This document shows positions 5,608-6,622 of a stretch of 6,622 nt of DNA, piece by piece (within the stretch, counting starts at the first letter, position 1; the number at the start of each line of letters is the position of its first letter). The notes under the pieces are model-generated. The model ran no database searches, had not been told where the DNA came from, and was given only the letters and a program-made list of their open reading frames with translations. Both the position numbers and the translations under genes were made by a program. This DNA is from an uncultured Eubacteriales bacterium (lineage in GTDB: Bacteria; Bacillota; Clostridia; Oscillospirales; CAG-272), in assembly GCA_934446285.1 (NCBI GenBank), contig CAKSEI010000084.1, positions 1-6,622 of the forward strand, given 5' to 3'.

Positions 5608-5834
5608 TTCAAAAAATCTCGTTTTTAACCGTGTACCTGTGTGTTCTGTAATGTCCGAAAAGCCTTGGAATATCAAGGATTCTGGATGATTTGAGTTCCT
5701 TTGAAAATCAGTGCGTTTCCCTCAATATCCTGCTAATTTTCGCGCCATATTGCAAAAGTATTAGCAGAATAATTTGGGGATGGAAAAGCGTTCAACTGAA
5801 AATGTGAACCGTGTGTCCTCTTGTGTCCTACCGT
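5608..5834. other. Non-coding element end with possible recombinase-binding repeats
   Basis: No supported gene. Seen: a perfect 8 bp inverted repeat CTGCTAAT (5730-5737) / ATTAGCAG (5760-5767) with a 22 bp spacer; AACCGTGT twice in the same orientation (5627-5634 and 5807-5814), each followed by a TGTG/CCT-rich stretch; and a small CCTTG (5663-5667) / CAAGG (5674-5678) hairpin. Arm-type integrase or excisionase sites would be expected here, but the assignment is speculative. No convincing parA promoter could be picked out. Confidence 0.45.
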
Positions 5835-5870
5835 AAAACGACCGTCTGTGTAAAAGCAAGCGGTCGTTTT
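5835..5870 (+). terminator. Rho-independent-type hairpin upstream of parA
   Basis: AAAACGACCG (5835-5844) and CGGTCGTTTT (5861-5870) form a perfect 10 bp stem with a 16-nt loop, followed by GCTTCTCT. The A- and T-flanked symmetry allows termination on either strand. It could insulate parA from chromosomal transcription across the junction or attenuate a leader transcript. An alternative pairing AAGCAA (5854-5859) with TTGCTT (5869-5874) would disrupt it. Confidence 0.55.
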
Positions 5871-5881
5871 GCTTCTCTACA

Positions 5882-5909
5882 TAGCCGTCTGCGTCGCCGC
5901 AGGCGGCTA
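5882..5909 (+). promoter_or_regulatory. Stable hairpin in the parA leader
   Basis: A 12 bp stem (5882-5893 with 5898-5909, one G-U) is closed by a TCGC tetraloop and ends only 11 nt before the AGGAGG ribosome binding site of parA. No T-run of terminator quality follows. A role in translation control, mRNA stability or protein binding is possible; only the structure is seen. Confidence 0.5.
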
Positions 5910-5920
5910 AATTTATGCAA

Positions 5921-5926
5921 AGGAGG
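5921..5926 (+). promoter_or_regulatory. Ribosome binding site of parA
   Basis: AGGAGG lies 8 nt before the ATG at 5935-5937 and fixes the start. No other in-frame start sits closer to this site. Confidence 0.85.
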
Positions 5927-5934
5927 AAACCCAT

Positions 5935-6622
5935 ATGGCAAATTGCAAAGTGATCGCAGTGACGAACCAAAAGGGCGGCGTGGGCAAAACTACGACCACC
6001 GCTAACCTCGGCATCGGGCTTGCCCATCAGAACAAGCGGGTGCTGCTTATTGATGCAGATGCGCAAGGCTCTTTGACTCTCTCCCTCGGCTATCCGAAGC
6101 CGGATGAGCTGCCCGTGACGCTGGCGAATGTGATGCAGAATGTGATCGACGACACGCCTATGCCGGACGGCTACGGTATTTTGCACCACGGCGAAGGCGT
6201 AGACCTACTCCCTGCGAACATTGACCTGTCCGGTATGGAAATTCGGCTCATCAACGCTATGAGCCGGGAAAGTGTGCTGCGGACATATATCAATGCAGTG
6301 AAACCCCATTACGACTATATTCTCATTGACTGTATGCCCTCGCTCGGTATGATGCCGATCAACTCACTGGCGGCAGCGGACAGCGTTATCATTCCGTCGC
6401 AGCCGTCGTTTCTGTCGGCAAAGGGGCTGGATCTGCTGATGCAGTCCATCGCAAAGGTCAAACGGCAGATCAATCCCAAGCTGAAAATTGACGGCATCCT
6501 TTTTACGATGGTGGACAGCCGTACCAACGAGGCCAAGGAGATCATCGCATCTCTGCGCGCCCACTATGGCGAAAAGATCCGGGTATTCGGGACGGAGATC
6601 CCCTTTTCCGTCCGAGCCGCAG
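5935..6622 (+). CDS. parA: ParA/Soj-family ATPase of the integrative element (C-terminus cut by window edge)
   Basis: 229 codons are visible without a stop, and the reading frame runs off the right edge; typical family members are about 250-280 aa. Seen: the deviant Walker A KGGVGKTTT (13-21) with both the signature lysine K13 and K18, the switch I region DADAQGS (40-46), and the Walker B YDYILIDCMPS (126-136). These define the ParA/MinD P-loop ATPases. In such systems the ATPase dimerises on DNA with ATP and, with a ParB-type partner, positions or stabilises the replicon; in ICEs it is thought to help keep the excised circular form. It lacks an N-terminal HTH, so autoregulation through its own DNA-binding domain is unlikely. 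The next genes, expected to include a ParB-like or replication protein, are outside. Two hairpins lie in its leader. Confidence 0.92.
   Translation, partial: MANCKVIAVTNQKGGVGKTTTTANLGIGLAHQNKRVLLIDADAQGSLTLSLGYPKPDELPVTLANVMQNVIDDTPMPDGYGILHHGEGVDLLPANIDLSGMEIRLINAMSRESVLRTYINAVKPHYDYILIDCMPSLGMMPINSLAAADSVIIPSQPSFLSAKGLDLLMQSIAKVKRQINPKLKIDGILFTMVDSRTNEAKEIIASLRAHYGEKIRVFGTEIPFSVRAA

Larger units (their letters stand above)
5608..6622. mobile_element. Terminal segment of an integrative (probably conjugative) element
   Basis: Everything to the right of the tRNA remnant is inferred to be element DNA. The tRNA sequence is interrupted at 5607/5608, the next 330 bp are non-coding and repeat-rich like ICE ends, and the first gene is a ParA/Soj ATPase, which commonly opens clostridial ICE backbones before replication, relaxase and type IV secretion genes. 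Neither integrase nor relaxase is inside the window, so the exact class (ICE, mobilizable element or prophage) is not shown. Confidence 0.75.

Noticed and set aside
5563..5640. A complete functional tRNA gene
   Set aside because: Positions 27-31 cannot pair with 39-43, and no D-arm or 5' acceptor strand is found upstream, so only the 3' part is present.
5486..5689. Short open frames on both strands across the tRNA remnant
   Set aside because: They cross the terminator hairpin and tRNA-Arg fragment, so they are coincidental readings of RNA-gene sequence.
5701..5729. TTGAAA-17-AATATC as a parA promoter
   Set aside because: The -10 box matches only 3 of 6 consensus positions and the site is over 200 bp from parA, with a terminator-like hairpin in between.
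5761..6189. Minus-strand open frame of 142 codons
   Set aside because: Antisense to parA and its leader; its peptide shows no recognisable domain and no ribosome binding site.
1..6622. CRISPR array, insertion sequence or toxin-antitoxin pair
   Set aside because: No regularly spaced repeats, transposase-like frame with inverted ends, or small paired genes could be supported on either strand.

Overview
The window looks like a chromosomal segment of a Clostridia-class Firmicute, probably a gut-type lineage of moderate G+C. I infer this from strong AGGAGG-type ribosome binding sites, consensus housekeeping sigma promoters, an IscR-like Rrf2/NifS pair, a single-chain NnrE-NnrD enzyme, and the edge of a clostridial-type integrative element. 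The species cannot be named from the sequence alone.

Positions 1-3826 hold a tightly packed minus-strand gene cluster. Read 5' to 3' it is: FlK-like hotdog thioesterase (3778-3386), CPBP intramembrane protease (3396-2437), secreted or membrane-anchored NodB-fold polysaccharide deacetylase-like protein (2413-827), IscR-like Rrf2 regulator (827-414), and a NifS/IscS cysteine desulfurase that runs off the left edge (317-1). The first four genes overlap or nearly touch and probably share one promoter (3798-3826). The desulfurase has its own fully consensus promoter (352-380), which carries an inverted repeat that is a good candidate operator for the Rrf2 protein encoded just upstream.

Positions 3779-3871 are a compact divergent promoter region. 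The plus-strand promoter drives nnrDE (3872-5350), the bifunctional NAD(P)HX repair enzyme. Its predicted transcription start falls on the ATG, so this mRNA may be leaderless. The gene ends in two hairpins that share sequence and can pair alternatively (5341-5397).

Positions 5398-6622 cover the junction between the chromosome and an integrated element. A minus-strand terminator hairpin (5519-5562) is followed by exactly the 3' 45 nt of a tRNA-Arg(CCU) gene (5563-5607). The tRNA homology stops at the 5' edge of the anticodon loop and is replaced by unrelated DNA. I read this as the attachment-site scar of an integrative and conjugative element (ICE) or similar island entering from the right. 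The element end (5608-5934) is non-coding and rich in inverted and direct repeats. It leads into a ParA/Soj-type ATPase gene (5935 to the right edge), a usual first gene of clostridial ICE backbones.

I found no convincing new multi-gene system. The points most worth checking are the tRNA-Arg junction, the apparently inactivated deacetylase, the leaderless nnrDE promoter, and the Rrf2 operator in front of nifS.
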